Positions 20,450 to 28,241 of a stretch of DNA of 64,000 nucleotides are shown here, piece after piece; position 1 is the stretch's first letter, and every line of letters begins with the position of its first letter. The notes under the pieces were generated by a model. It ran no database searches. It saw only the letters and a list, made by a program, of their open reading frames with translations, and had not been told where the DNA came from. Source of the stretch: Thermomonas fusca DSM 15424 (lineage in GTDB: Bacteria; Pseudomonadota; Gammaproteobacteria; Xanthomonadales; Xanthomonadaceae); NCBI RefSeq assembly GCF_000423885.1, contig NZ_AUIV01000001.1:1-64000 (forward strand), given 5' to 3'. Both the position numbers and the translations under genes were made by a program.

Positions 20450-20725
20450 ATGAACCGCAAGCTCCACAACTCCCTCAACGCCGCAATGGCCTGCAGTGCG
20501 CTGCTGACCCTTGCCGTGCTGGCCGGCGCCCCGGTCGAACCGCCGGCGCCTACCGTAACGGACTTCGCCGCCACGCCGGTTTCCGCGCCCGCCGGCGAAG
20601 CCATCGTCGCCGCGAATGCCACCCCGGCCGCGGCCATTGCAGCAAGCAGCGAGCGTCGGGTGTCGCGGCGTTCCTATCAATCGGTACGGATGCCGTTCTT
20701 TTCCTTCTTCCTGCCGCAGGACTGA
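20450..20725 (+). CDS. Small exported protein of unknown function
   Basis: 91 aa from the ATG at 20450. Residues 1-28 look like a signal peptide (basic MNRKLHNSLN start, hydrophobic ACSALLTLAVLAGA). The mature part is Ala/Pro-rich and ends in a basic RRVSRRSYQSVRMP stretch and a FFSFFLP tail. I do not recognise a family. It is the first gene of the unit, 39 bp downstream of the -10 box, and its stop is 3 bp before the GntR regulator, so co-expression is clear. It could equally be a regulated leader peptide. Confidence 0.65.
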   Translation: MNRKLHNSLNAAMACSALLTLAVLAGAPVEPPAPTVTDFAATPVSAPAGEAIVAANATPAAAIAASSERRVSRRSYQSVRMPFFSFFLPQD

Positions 20726-20728
20726 ATC

Positions 20729-21100
20729 ATGGTTGCCGTCGAATGGAGCGATAGCGCTCCGATCTACCGCCAGCTGAAGGACCGCGTCGTCGCGATGATG
20801 CTCGACGGGGTGCTCAAGCCGGGCGATGCGCTGCCCTCGGTCCGCCAGGTGGCGGCCGAGTACCAGCTGAATCCAATCACCGTCTCGCGCGCCTACCAGG
20901 AGCTCGCGGACGAACAACTCGTCGAGAAACGAAGGGGACTGGGCATGTACGTCACCGAAGGCGCCAATGCGCGCCTGCTGCAGAGCGAACGCGAACGGTT
21001 CCTGCGCGAGGAATGGCCGCTGGTCATGGAGCGTATCCAGCGGCTGGGCCTGAGCATCCAGGAACTGCTGGATCCGCAGCAGAAGTGGGCACCCAAGTGA
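20729..21100 (+). CDS. GntR-family transcriptional regulator, YtrA subfamily
   Basis: 123 aa. The winged-helix GntR domain fills residues about 8-75 (PIYRQLKDRVVAMMLDGVLK, then SVRQVAAEYQLNPITVSRAY). The short tail of about 45 residues, without a large ligand-binding domain, defines the YtrA subfamily. Such regulators usually repress an adjacent ABC transporter, and here the next two genes are exactly that. The inverted repeat over the promoter at 20397-20420 is the probable site. Its stop is 8 bp from the ATPase ATG; a GTG overlapping the stop (GTGA) is an alternative start for that gene. Confidence 0.92.
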   Translation: MVAVEWSDSAPIYRQLKDRVVAMMLDGVLKPGDALPSVRQVAAEYQLNPITVSRAYQELADEQLVEKRRGLGMYVTEGANARLLQSERERFLREEWPLVMERIQRLGLSIQELLDPQQKWAPK

Positions 21101-21108
21101 GTACTGCC

Positions 21109-21972
21109 ATGACCACCTCCGTGATTGAAGCCCGCGGCCTGCGCAAGGCCTACAAGAACAAGCTGGCGCTGGACAACACCGCGTTCGACATCCCCTCCGG
21201 CCGCATCGTCGGCCTGATCGGGCCGAACGGCGCCGGCAAGACCACCGCGCTCAAGGCGATCCTCGGCCTGATCCCGTTCGAGGGCGACCTGAAAGTGCTG
21301 GGCAAGGACCCGCGCACCCAGCGCGACGAGCTGATGAACGATGTCTGCTTCATCGCCGACGTGGCGGTGCTGCCTCGCTGGATCACCGTGGCCCAGGCCA
21401 TCGAGTTCGTCGCCGGCGTGCATCCGCGCTTCGATGCCGCCAAGTGCCGGCGCTTCTTGGAGGGCACCCAGCTCAAGCCGGGCCTGAAGGTGCGCGAGAT
21501 GTCGAAGGGCATGATCGTGCAGCTGCACCTGGCGCTGGTGATGGCCATCGACGCCCGCCTGCTGGTGCTGGACGAGCCCACCCTGGGCCTGGACATCCTC
21601 TACCGCAAGCAGTTCTACCAGCGCCTGCTGGAGGACTACTTCGACGAGGACAAGACCATCCTGGTCACCACCCACCAGGTCGAGGAGATCGAGCACATCC
21701 TCACCGACGTGATGTTCATCCGCGACGGCAAGATCGCGCTGAACACGCCAATGGAGTCGCTGGGCGAGCGCTACACCGAGGTGCTGGTGGACGCCGGCAA
21801 GCAGGATGCCGCACGCGCCCTGCAGCCGATCGATGAACGCGCCCTGCCGTTCGGCAAGACCGTGATGATGTTCGACGGCGCCGACCGCGCCCGACTCGGC
21901 GCACTGGGCGAGACCCGCACCCCCGGCCTGGCCGACCTGTTCGTCGCCACCATGAAAGGAACCTACGCATGA
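21109..21972 (+). CDS. ABC transporter ATP-binding protein
   Basis: 287 aa. Walker A is GPNGAGKTT (38-46) and Walker B is LLVLDEPTLGLD near 154. The signature loop, normally LSGGQ, reads MSKGM (about 131-135), a clear departure also seen in YtrB/EcsA-like ATPases that work with ABC-2 permeases. The H-loop His is in LVTTHQVEEIE. It pairs with the next gene (ATGA overlap) to form an exporter whose substrate is unknown. Regulation is probably by the YtrA-type repressor. Confidence 0.92.
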   Translation: MTTSVIEARGLRKAYKNKLALDNTAFDIPSGRIVGLIGPNGAGKTTALKAILGLIPFEGDLKVLGKDPRTQRDELMNDVCFIADVAVLPRWITVAQAIEFVAGVHPRFDAAKCRRFLEGTQLKPGLKVREMSKGMIVQLHLALVMAIDARLLVLDEPTLGLDILYRKQFYQRLLEDYFDEDKTILVTTHQVEEIEHILTDVMFIRDGKIALNTPMESLGERYTEVLVDAGKQDAARALQPIDERALPFGKTVMMFDGADRARLGALGETRTPGLADLFVATMKGTYA

Positions 21973-23024
21973 ACGCCGCCTACGACGCCGCGGGCATGGA
22001 TGTCGCCAAATCCAGCGTGCCCCGCACCCCGCCGCACCCCACCCACAAGCTGAAGCTGCTGCTGCGCCGCGAATTCTGGGAACACAAGGGCGGCTTCTTC
22101 TGGGCCCCGATCTGGGCCGGCGGCATCTCGCTGCTGCTGACCCTGATGGCGCTGATCTTCGGTGAAGTGGCGATGCGCCGTGAAGCCGTCACCGGGATGA
22201 AGATCAACGGCCAGGTGATGATCAACGGCCTCGACCTGAGCCTGATCACCGAGAACATGTCGCCGGAGGACGTGCAGAGGCTCGCCGACGGCATCAGCCT
22301 GAGTACCGCCTCGGCGATGTTCTGGCCGCTGCTGGTGCTGGGCTTCGTGGTGTTCTTCTACTGCCTGGGCAGCTTGTACGACGAGCGCAAGGACCGCAGC
22401 GTGCTGTTCTGGAAATCGCTGCCGGTGTCCGACCGCGACACCGTGCTGTCGAAGGCGCTCAGCGCCCTGGTGGTGGCGCCGACGCTGGCGATCGCGGTGG
22501 GCATCGCCTGCATGGTCGCCTTCCTGCTGGTGCTGAGCGCGTTCGTGCTGCTGCACAACGGCAACCCGTTCGCGCTGCTGTGGAGCCCCGACAACCTGCT
22601 GGCCAATGCCGGCCTGGCGCTGGCGGCAATCCCGGTGTACGCGCTGTGGGCCTTGCCCAGCGCCGGCTGGCTGCTGCTGTGTTCGGCCTGGTCGAAGAGC
22701 AAGCCGTTCCTGTGGGCGATCATGATCCCGGTATTCGCCGGCGTGTTCATCAGCTGGTTCGACGTGATGAACATGTTCAACCTGGACAGCAGCTGGTTCT
22801 GGAAGAACGTGGTGGCGCACCTGCTGGGCGGCGTGTTCCCCGGCACCTGGTTCACCGCGATGGATCTGCACGGACTGCAGGCCAAGGAGCTGGGCAACCA
22901 CCTGGTGCTGCTGAAGGGTCTGTATTCGGTGCTGGCAAGTCCGCAGCTGTGGATCGGCGCCGGTGCCGGCATCGCGATGATCACCGCCGCCATCCGCCTG
23001 CGCCGCTGGCGCGACGACAACTGA
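21969..23024 (+). CDS. ABC-2 type permease
   Basis: 351 aa, with about six hydrophobic segments including ISLLLTLMALIFGEVA, MFWPLLVLGFVVFFYCLGSL, TLAIAVGIACMVAFLLVL and LLLCSAWS. The motif LYDERKDRSVLFWKSLPVSD in the cytoplasmic loop is characteristic of ABC-2 permeases that couple to YtrB-like ATPases. It overlaps the ATPase gene by 4 bp and lies 41 bp before two DUF2884 genes. The whole unit is under one promoter by arrangement. Confidence 0.9.
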   Translation: MNAAYDAAGMDVAKSSVPRTPPHPTHKLKLLLRREFWEHKGGFFWAPIWAGGISLLLTLMALIFGEVAMRREAVTGMKINGQVMINGLDLSLITENMSPEDVQRLADGISLSTASAMFWPLLVLGFVVFFYCLGSLYDERKDRSVLFWKSLPVSDRDTVLSKALSALVVAPTLAIAVGIACMVAFLLVLSAFVLLHNGNPFALLWSPDNLLANAGLALAAIPVYALWALPSAGWLLLCSAWSKSKPFLWAIMIPVFAGVFISWFDVMNMFNLDSSWFWKNVVAHLLGGVFPGTWFTAMDLHGLQAKELGNHLVLLKGLYSVLASPQLWIGAGAGIAMITAAIRLRRWRDDN

Positions 23025-23065
23025 GCCGCTTTCCCATGACCCGCATTGCCGCAAGGGACAAGACC

Positions 23066-23734
23066 ATGCAGACCAAGCGTTTTCTTCCCATCGCCGCCCT
23101 GGCCCTGCTGCTGCCGCTGGCAGCGCAGGCCCAGCCGCCCCGCCCGGCGGACACCGGCATCAGTGCCGAGATCCGCCGCGAACTGGGCGACGCCCGCAAG
23201 GAAGTCCGGGCCGAGCTGGCCAAGGCCAAGCTGGAGCTGGACACCGGGGACCTGCAGCTGCAGGACAACCTGCAGTTCGGCAAGCAGTCCGAGGCCCAGC
23301 GCCGCGACGCCAAGCAGGTGGCAGCGGCGATCACCCCGCAGGGCGACCTGCTGATCGACGGCAAGCCGCAGCAGATCGACGCCGGCCAGCGTCGCCAGCT
23401 GCTGGCTTACCGCGGGCTGGTGGTGGAAATCGCCAAGGTCGGGATCGACATCGGCCAGACCAGCGCGGATGCGGCGCTGGAAGCGGTCGATCGCTCCTGG
23501 GTGAGCCTGATGTTCGGCGCCATGACCGGCAGCCTGGAGCGGCGCATCGAGCGGACGGTGCGCGAACAGGTGGAGCCCGGCGTGCGTGGCATCTGCCGGA
23601 TGCTGCCGCGGGTGATGGACTCGCAGCAGCGCCTGGCCGCCAGCCTGCCGCAGTTCCGCCCCTACGCCAACCTGGAACGCGACGACGTGGCCGACTGCGA
23701 GAACAGCGTCCGCCGCGAATTCGCCAGCCTCTGA
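23066..23734 (+). CDS. DUF2884 (YggN-like) periplasmic protein
   Basis: 222 aa from the ATG at 23066, preceded by AAGGGA. A signal peptide of about 22 residues (LLLPLAAQAQ) is followed by a region rich in charged helix. The middle carries ITPQGDLLIDGKPQQIDAGQRRQLLAYR, the hallmark of the DUF2884/YggN family, and two late cysteines (GICRML, ADCEN) may form a disulphide. The family's function is unknown. It is followed after 13 bp by a paralogue, and both lie downstream of the ABC exporter genes. Confidence 0.85.
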   Translation: MQTKRFLPIAALALLLPLAAQAQPPRPADTGISAEIRRELGDARKEVRAELAKAKLELDTGDLQLQDNLQFGKQSEAQRRDAKQVAAAITPQGDLLIDGKPQQIDAGQRRQLLAYRGLVVEIAKVGIDIGQTSADAALEAVDRSWVSLMFGAMTGSLERRIERTVREQVEPGVRGICRMLPRVMDSQQRLAASLPQFRPYANLERDDVADCENSVRREFASL

Positions 23735-23747
23735 CCCGGAGCACCCG

Positions 23748-24437
23748 ATGAAGCATGTTTACCTGCTGGCCTCCGTGGTTGTCGCCAGCCTGCCGCTGCT
23801 GGCCTGCAGCCAGCCCCCCGCTCCGCCGGCGCCGCCCGCGCCCCCCGCCGCGCCCACCGCCGACAGCGCCAACAAGGGCTTCATCGCCCGGCAGGTGGAT
23901 CGGGCCCTGGACGATGCGCGCAAGGAGCTGCACGAGGGCAACCTGAGCATCAACGGCGACATCAACATCAACGTCAACGGCAAGCAGTTCGGCAAGTCCG
24001 ACAGCCAGCTGCCGAAGGCCGAAATCAGCCCGCAGGGCGATCTGCTGGTCGAGGGCAAGCCGGTGCAGACCACCGCCGCGCAGCGCCAGCAGCTGCTCAC
24101 CTATCGCAACCAGGTACTGGGCATCGCCGATGCCGGCATGGCGATCGGCTCGCAGGGCGCCGACCTGGCCGGCAAGGCGCTGGGCGGCGTGTTCGGGGTG
24201 ATCTTCGGCGGCGATCAGGCCGAGAAGGAGTTCGAGGCGCGGATGGAAGCCGAGGGCAAGAAGATCGAGGCCGAGGCGCTGAAGCTGTGCACGCAGCTGC
24301 CGCCGCTGCTGGCCAGCCAGCAGGCGCTGGCCGCCAGCCTGCCGGCGTTCAAGCCTTACGCGACGATGACCCAGGAAGACATCGACAATTGCGGCAAGGA
24401 CGCCAAGGGCAAGGGCATCGCGATCACCAGCAACTGA
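23748..24437 (+). CDS. DUF2884 (YggN-like) lipoprotein
   Basis: 229 aa. The lipobox LLAC places the lipidated Cys near residue 20, followed by a Pro/Ala-rich spacer (PPAPPAPPAPPAAP). The DUF2884 core ISPQGDLLVEGKPVQTTAAQRQQLL aligns with the preceding gene. A glycine-rich hydrophobic stretch (LAGKALGGVFGVIFGG) follows, then KLCTQLPPLLASQQALAASL, which nearly repeats the sister's CRMLPRVMDSQQRLAASL. This is a tandem duplication in which one copy became membrane-tethered. It is the last gene before the strong terminator. Confidence 0.85.
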   Translation: MKHVYLLASVVVASLPLLACSQPPAPPAPPAPPAAPTADSANKGFIARQVDRALDDARKELHEGNLSINGDININVNGKQFGKSDSQLPKAEISPQGDLLVEGKPVQTTAAQRQQLLTYRNQVLGIADAGMAIGSQGADLAGKALGGVFGVIFGGDQAEKEFEARMEAEGKKIEAEALKLCTQLPPLLASQQALAASLPAFKPYATMTQEDIDNCGKDAKGKGIAITSN

Positions 24438-24490
24438 ACCCTGACGGGCGCGCGCCGCGTTCGAGCGGCCGCGCCCGCACCCTCCCCCGA

Positions 24491-24534
24491 GGCGTCCCCG
24501 TCGCCATAGCGGCTGCCGGGACGCCGTTTTTTTT
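24491..24534 (+). terminator. Strong rho-independent terminator of the YtrA-ABC-DUF2884 unit
   Basis: GGCGTCCC (24491-24498) pairs with GGGACGCC (24518-24525), followed by G and eight T residues (24527-24534). The minus-strand aroA stop codon overlaps the T run, so the convergent units abut with no spare sequence. Confidence 0.92.
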
Positions 24535-25861
24535 ACCGGCCCTGCCCGCCTGCGCCATCCTCCAGCCCGAAGCCCGCCTCGCGCGCCAGCGCGTCGAAGC
24601 CGGGGAAAGACGTCGCCACGGTCGCAACATCGTGGATCCGCACTTCGCCGGCGGCCATCTGCCCAGCCACCGCGAAGGCCATGGCGATGCGGTGGTCATC
24701 GTGGCTTTCGATCGTGCCGCCGCCCAGCGGGCCCGGATGGAGGGTGGCGCCATCCGCGGTTTCATCCACGCGCCGGCCCAGCGTGCGCAGGCCGGTGGCC
24801 ATCACCGCGAGGCGGTCGGATTCCTTGACCCGCAGTTCGGCCGCGCCGCGCACCACGGTGGCACCTTCGGCGCAGGCGGCGGCGATGAACAGCGCCGGGA
24901 ACTCGTCGATCATGTCCGGCACCAGCGCCTCCGGCACCTCGATGCCGCGCAGCGGCGCATGCCGCACCACCAGGTCGGCCACCGGTTCGCCGCCGTGGAG
25001 GGCGGCGTTTTCCTCGCAAATGTCCGCGCCCATCATCCGCAGCACCTGCAGCAGGCCGGTGCGGCGCGGGTTCAATCCCACCTGCCGCAGGCGCAGTTCG
25101 GAACCCGGCACGATGCTGGCCGCTACCAGGAAGAACGCCGCCGAGGAGAAATCCGCCGGCACCGCCACGTCGGTGGCGCGCAGGCGCTGGCCGCCGCGCA
25201 GGCGGGCGAAACCGGGCGAAAAGGCGATGTCCACGCCGAACGCCGAAAGCATCCGCTCGGTGTAATCGCGGGTGGGGTGCGGCTCGCGCACCACGGTGTC
25301 GCCGTCGGCGTACAGCCCGGCCAGCAGCAGCGCCGACTTCACCTGCGCGCTGGCCACTTCCAGCGTGTGGTCGGTGCCGACCAGTGGCTGGCCACCGTGG
25401 ATGCGCAGCGGCGGCGTGCCGCCCGCTTCGGTATCGATGCGCGCACCCAGCTTCGCCAGCGGCACGGTCACGCGCCGCATCGGGCGCTTCGACAAGGAGG
25501 CATCGCCAACCAGCACCGAATCGAACCGCTGCGCCGCCAGCAGGCCGGCCAGCAGGCGCATGCCGGTGCCGGCGTTGCCGCAGTCCAGCGGGCCATCCGG
25601 CGCCTGCAGGCCGTCGATGCCGACGCCGTGCACGATCCGCCGCGACGGCGACGGTGTCTCGATGCGCACGCCCAGCCGCGCGAAGATCGCCGCGGTGGCG
25701 CGGGTGTCCTCGCCTTCCAGAAAGCCGTCAATCGTCGATGTGCCGTCGGCCAGCGCGGCGAACATCACCGCCCGGTGCGAAACCGACTTGTCGCCGGGAA
25801 TCGCCAGCGTGCCGCGCAGCGACGCGCCCGCGCGCGCCACCCAATCCTTGGTTCCGCTCAC
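24533..25861 (-). CDS. aroA: 3-phosphoshikimate 1-carboxyvinyltransferase (EPSP synthase)
   Basis: 442 aa from a GTG at 25861 that overlaps the hisC stop (GTGA), giving the family N-terminus at the right place. It joins shikimate-3-phosphate and phosphoenolpyruvate in chorismate synthesis. Visible motifs are LRGTLAIPGDKSVSHRAVMF (about 15-34), CGNAGTGMRLL near 95-105, GDASLSKRPMRRV and ELRVKESDRL. The KRPM and IPGDKS blocks resemble class II enzymes such as the CP4 type. The position held by Ala in the tolerant CP4 motif is Gly here. It is the last gene of a serC-pheA-hisC-aroA unit. Confidence 0.94.
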   Translation of the reverse strand: MSGTKDWVARAGASLRGTLAIPGDKSVSHRAVMFAALADGTSTIDGFLEGEDTRATAAIFARLGVRIETPSPSRRIVHGVGIDGLQAPDGPLDCGNAGTGMRLLAGLLAAQRFDSVLVGDASLSKRPMRRVTVPLAKLGARIDTEAGGTPPLRIHGGQPLVGTDHTLEVASAQVKSALLLAGLYADGDTVVREPHPTRDYTERMLSAFGVDIAFSPGFARLRGGQRLRATDVAVPADFSSAAFFLVAASIVPGSELRLRQVGLNPRRTGLLQVLRMMGADICEENAALHGGEPVADLVVRHAPLRGIEVPEALVPDMIDEFPALFIAAACAEGATVVRGAAELRVKESDRLAVMATGLRTLGRRVDETADGATLHPGPLGGGTIESHDDHRIAMAFAVAGQMAAGEVRIHDVATVATSFPGFDALAREAGFGLEDGAGGQGR

Positions 25862-26970
25862 GCCAATACCTCGTCCAGCGCGGCCAGCAGCCGCGCGTTG
25901 TCGTTCTCCGTGCCAACGGTGATGCGCAGGCAATCGCCCAGCCCGTAGCCGCCCATCGGCCGCAGGATCACCCCGCGCGCCAGCAGCGCCGTTTCGATGC
26001 GCGCGGTGCCATCGCCGAACTCGACCAGCAGGAAATTGGTCTGCGACGGCGACACCGCCAGCCCGCGCGCGCGCAGCGCGTCGGCGAGCGCCTGCCGCTG
26101 CTCGCGGTTGGCATCCAGCGAGGCGGCAAGATGCGCGGCGTCGGCCAGCGCCGCCTGCGCCGCCGCCAGCCCCGGCGCGTTGACGTTGAAGCTCTCGCGC
26201 ACCCGTTCCATCACCGCGATGCAGTCCGGGTGCGCCAGCGCGTAGCCCACCCGCAGCCCCGCCAGCGCATGCGCCTTGCTGAAGGTGCGGGTGACGATCA
26301 GGTTCGGATGCTTCGCCAGCAGCGGCAGCGCGCTGGCGTAATCCGGCGCATAGACGAATTCCGCGTAGGCCTCGTCGACCACCACCAGCACCTCCGCCGG
26401 CACGGCCTTGATGAAGGCTTCGAACGCCGCGCCGGAATACCAGGTGCCGGTGGGATTGTTGGGATTGGCGAGATATACCAGCCGGGTGCGCGGCGTGATC
26501 GCCGCGCGCAACGCATCGAGGTCGTGGCCGCGCGGCATCGCGTGGTCGCGCGGCAAGGCGGGCGCCAGCCGCAGCGTCGCGCCGGCGGCCTGCGCGGCCA
26601 GCGCATAGACGGCGAAACCATATTGCGATGCCACCACCTCATCGCCCGGCCCGGCGAACACCTGCGCGAATTGCATCAACAATTCGTGCGAGCCGTTGCC
26701 CAGCACGATGCCGGCGATTTCCACGCCAAGGCCGTCGGCCAGCGCGCGTTTCAGGTCGCCGCCGAGCGGATCGGGATATACATGCGCGCTGTCCAGCGCA
26801 GCGATCGCAGCCTGTATCGCCCGCGGGCTGGCGCCGTGCGGATTCTCGTTGGAGCCCAGCTCCAGCAGCGGCTGCGGCGCGGCGCGGCGCAGCGCCACCA
26901 GGTCATGGCCCGGATCGTAGGCGCGCAGTCCGCGGATGCCGGCGTTGGCGAGCGAAGAAAAATCGATCAA
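25858..26970 (-). CDS. hisC: Histidinol-phosphate/aromatic aminotransferase
   Basis: 370 aa PLP-dependent class I/II aminotransferase. ELGSNENPHGASP near the N-terminus, NPNNPTGTWYS in the middle and the catalytic Lys in VTRTFSKAHALAGLRVGY are all diagnostic of HisC. The position between pheA and aroA suggests it transaminates phenylpyruvate and hydroxyphenylpyruvate rather than, or as well as, imidazole acetol phosphate. The start is a TTG at 26970 preceded by GGAGGGG. No usable ATG keeps the conserved N-terminus. The ribosome-binding site lies next to a palindromic repeat. Confidence 0.92.
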   Translation of the reverse strand: MIDFSSLANAGIRGLRAYDPGHDLVALRRAAPQPLLELGSNENPHGASPRAIQAAIAALDSAHVYPDPLGGDLKRALADGLGVEIAGIVLGNGSHELLMQFAQVFAGPGDEVVASQYGFAVYALAAQAAGATLRLAPALPRDHAMPRGHDLDALRAAITPRTRLVYLANPNNPTGTWYSGAAFEAFIKAVPAEVLVVVDEAYAEFVYAPDYASALPLLAKHPNLIVTRTFSKAHALAGLRVGYALAHPDCIAVMERVRESFNVNAPGLAAAQAALADAAHLAASLDANREQRQALADALRARGLAVSPSQTNFLLVEFGDGTARIETALLARGVILRPMGGYGLGDCLRITVGTENDNARLLAALDEVLA

Positions 26971-26987
26971 AGAGCACCCCTCCCCAA

Positions 26988-27018
26988 CCCTCCCCTTCGC
27001 CTGCGGCGAAAGGGAGGG
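26988..27018. repeat. Palindromic extragenic repeat between pheA and hisC
   Basis: The arms 26988-27001 and 27005-27018 are inverted with 13 of 14 positions matching and a 3-nt loop, making a very stable hairpin (arms read CCCTCCCCTTCGCC and GGCGAAAGGGAGGG). It resembles CCCTCCCC-type extragenic repeats common in xanthomonad genomes. The 5' flank supplies the GGAGGGG that serves as the hisC ribosome-binding site. The hairpin could attenuate or stabilise the operon mRNA between pheA and hisC. Confidence 0.7.
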
Positions 27019-27026
27019 AGCAGAAC

Positions 27027-28241
27027 CTAGAGAATCGCCACCGGATAGGAACCCAGCACGCGCACTTCATCGCCGGCCGCGTTGATTTCTGCCAGCGCGT
27101 CCTTCAGCGGCGACTCCTCGCAGTGGCCGGCCACATCGATGAAGAACGCGTACTGCCACTTGTGCCCGTGTTCGGGGCGCGATTCGATCCGGTTCATGCT
27201 GATGCCGCGGCGCGCCAGCGGCTCCAGCACGCCGTACAGCGCGCCGGGACGGTCGCGGATGAATACCAGCAGGGAGGTGCGGTCGTTGCCCGACGGCGGG
27301 AACGGCTGCCGGCCGATCACCAGGAAGCGGGTGGTGTTGTCGCTGCGGTCCTCGATCGGGCCGGCGATCTTGCGCAGGCCGTACACCACCGCCGCGGACT
27401 CGCCGGCGATGGCCGCCGAATCGTCGGCATTGCGCGCGCGCCGCGCGCCCTCGGCATTGCTGGAGGTCGGGATCCTCTCCACCCCCGGCAGGTGGGTGCG
27501 CAGCCAGCCGCCGGCCTGCGCCAGCGCCTGCGGATGGCCGAAGATGCGTTCCACGTCCTCCAGCCGCCCGCTGCGCGACAGCAGGTACTGGTGCACGCGC
27601 AGCTCCACCTCGCCGCAGATGCGCAGCGGCGAAGTCAAAAACAGGTCCAGCGTGACCTGGATGGTGCCCTGTCCGGAGTTTTCCACCGGCACCACGCCGA
27701 AGTCGGCGCTGCCGCTGGCGACTTCCTGGAACACCTCCTCGATGCTGCCCAGCGGCAGCCCATGCGCGGAGTGGCCGAAATGCTTGTAGACCGCCTGCTG
27801 GCTGAAGGTGCCCTCGGGGCCCAGATAGCCGATCTTCAGCGGTTCCTGCTGGGCCAGGCAGGCCGACATCACCTCGCGGAACAACCGCACCAGCACATCA
27901 TCGGCCAGAGGGCCGTCGTTGCGGTCCACCACCCGCCGCAGCACCTGCGCCTCGCGCTCGGGGCGGTAGTAATCCACCGCTGCGGCCAGCTTGCCCTTGG
28001 CCCTGCCGACCTGCTGCGCCCAGTTGGCACGCTCGGCGATCAGCTGCTGGATCTGCAGGTCGATGCCGTCGATCTGCGCGCGTACCTGCGCCAGGTCGAG
28101 CCTGGTTTCGGCGACAGCCGCAGGCTTCTTCGCCAGCTTCTTCGCAGGCTTTTCCGCGTGCTTTTCCGCGGGCTTCCTGACGCGCTTCTGCGCGAGCTTG
28201 CTCGACGTGGTTTTCGTCGTGGTCGAAGTCTTCTTAGCCAT
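27027..28241 (-). CDS. pheA: Bifunctional chorismate mutase/prephenate dehydratase (P-protein)
   Basis: 404 aa. Residues about 48-125 are an AroQ-type chorismate mutase helix bundle (AQIDGIDLQIQQLIAERANW). Residues about 135-310 are the prephenate dehydratase domain (KIGYLGPEGTFSQQAV, VPVENSGQGT, and DNTTRFLVIG near its end). Residues about 322-400 are the ACT regulatory domain with LEPLARRGISMNRIESRP, the phenylalanine-binding ESRP motif. It converts chorismate to phenylpyruvate, probably under phenylalanine feedback. The first 45 residues are a Lys/Ala/Pro/Thr-rich basic tail (AEKPAKKLAKKPAAV) not needed for catalysis. Its start overlaps the serC stop by 8 bp. Confidence 0.94.
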   Translation of the reverse strand: MAKKTSTTTKTTSSKLAQKRVRKPAEKHAEKPAKKLAKKPAAVAETRLDLAQVRAQIDGIDLQIQQLIAERANWAQQVGRAKGKLAAAVDYYRPEREAQVLRRVVDRNDGPLADDVLVRLFREVMSACLAQQEPLKIGYLGPEGTFSQQAVYKHFGHSAHGLPLGSIEEVFQEVASGSADFGVVPVENSGQGTIQVTLDLFLTSPLRICGEVELRVHQYLLSRSGRLEDVERIFGHPQALAQAGGWLRTHLPGVERIPTSSNAEGARRARNADDSAAIAGESAAVVYGLRKIAGPIEDRSDNTTRFLVIGRQPFPPSGNDRTSLLVFIRDRPGALYGVLEPLARRGISMNRIESRPEHGHKWQYAFFIDVAGHCEESPLKDALAEINAAGDEVRVLGSYPVAIL

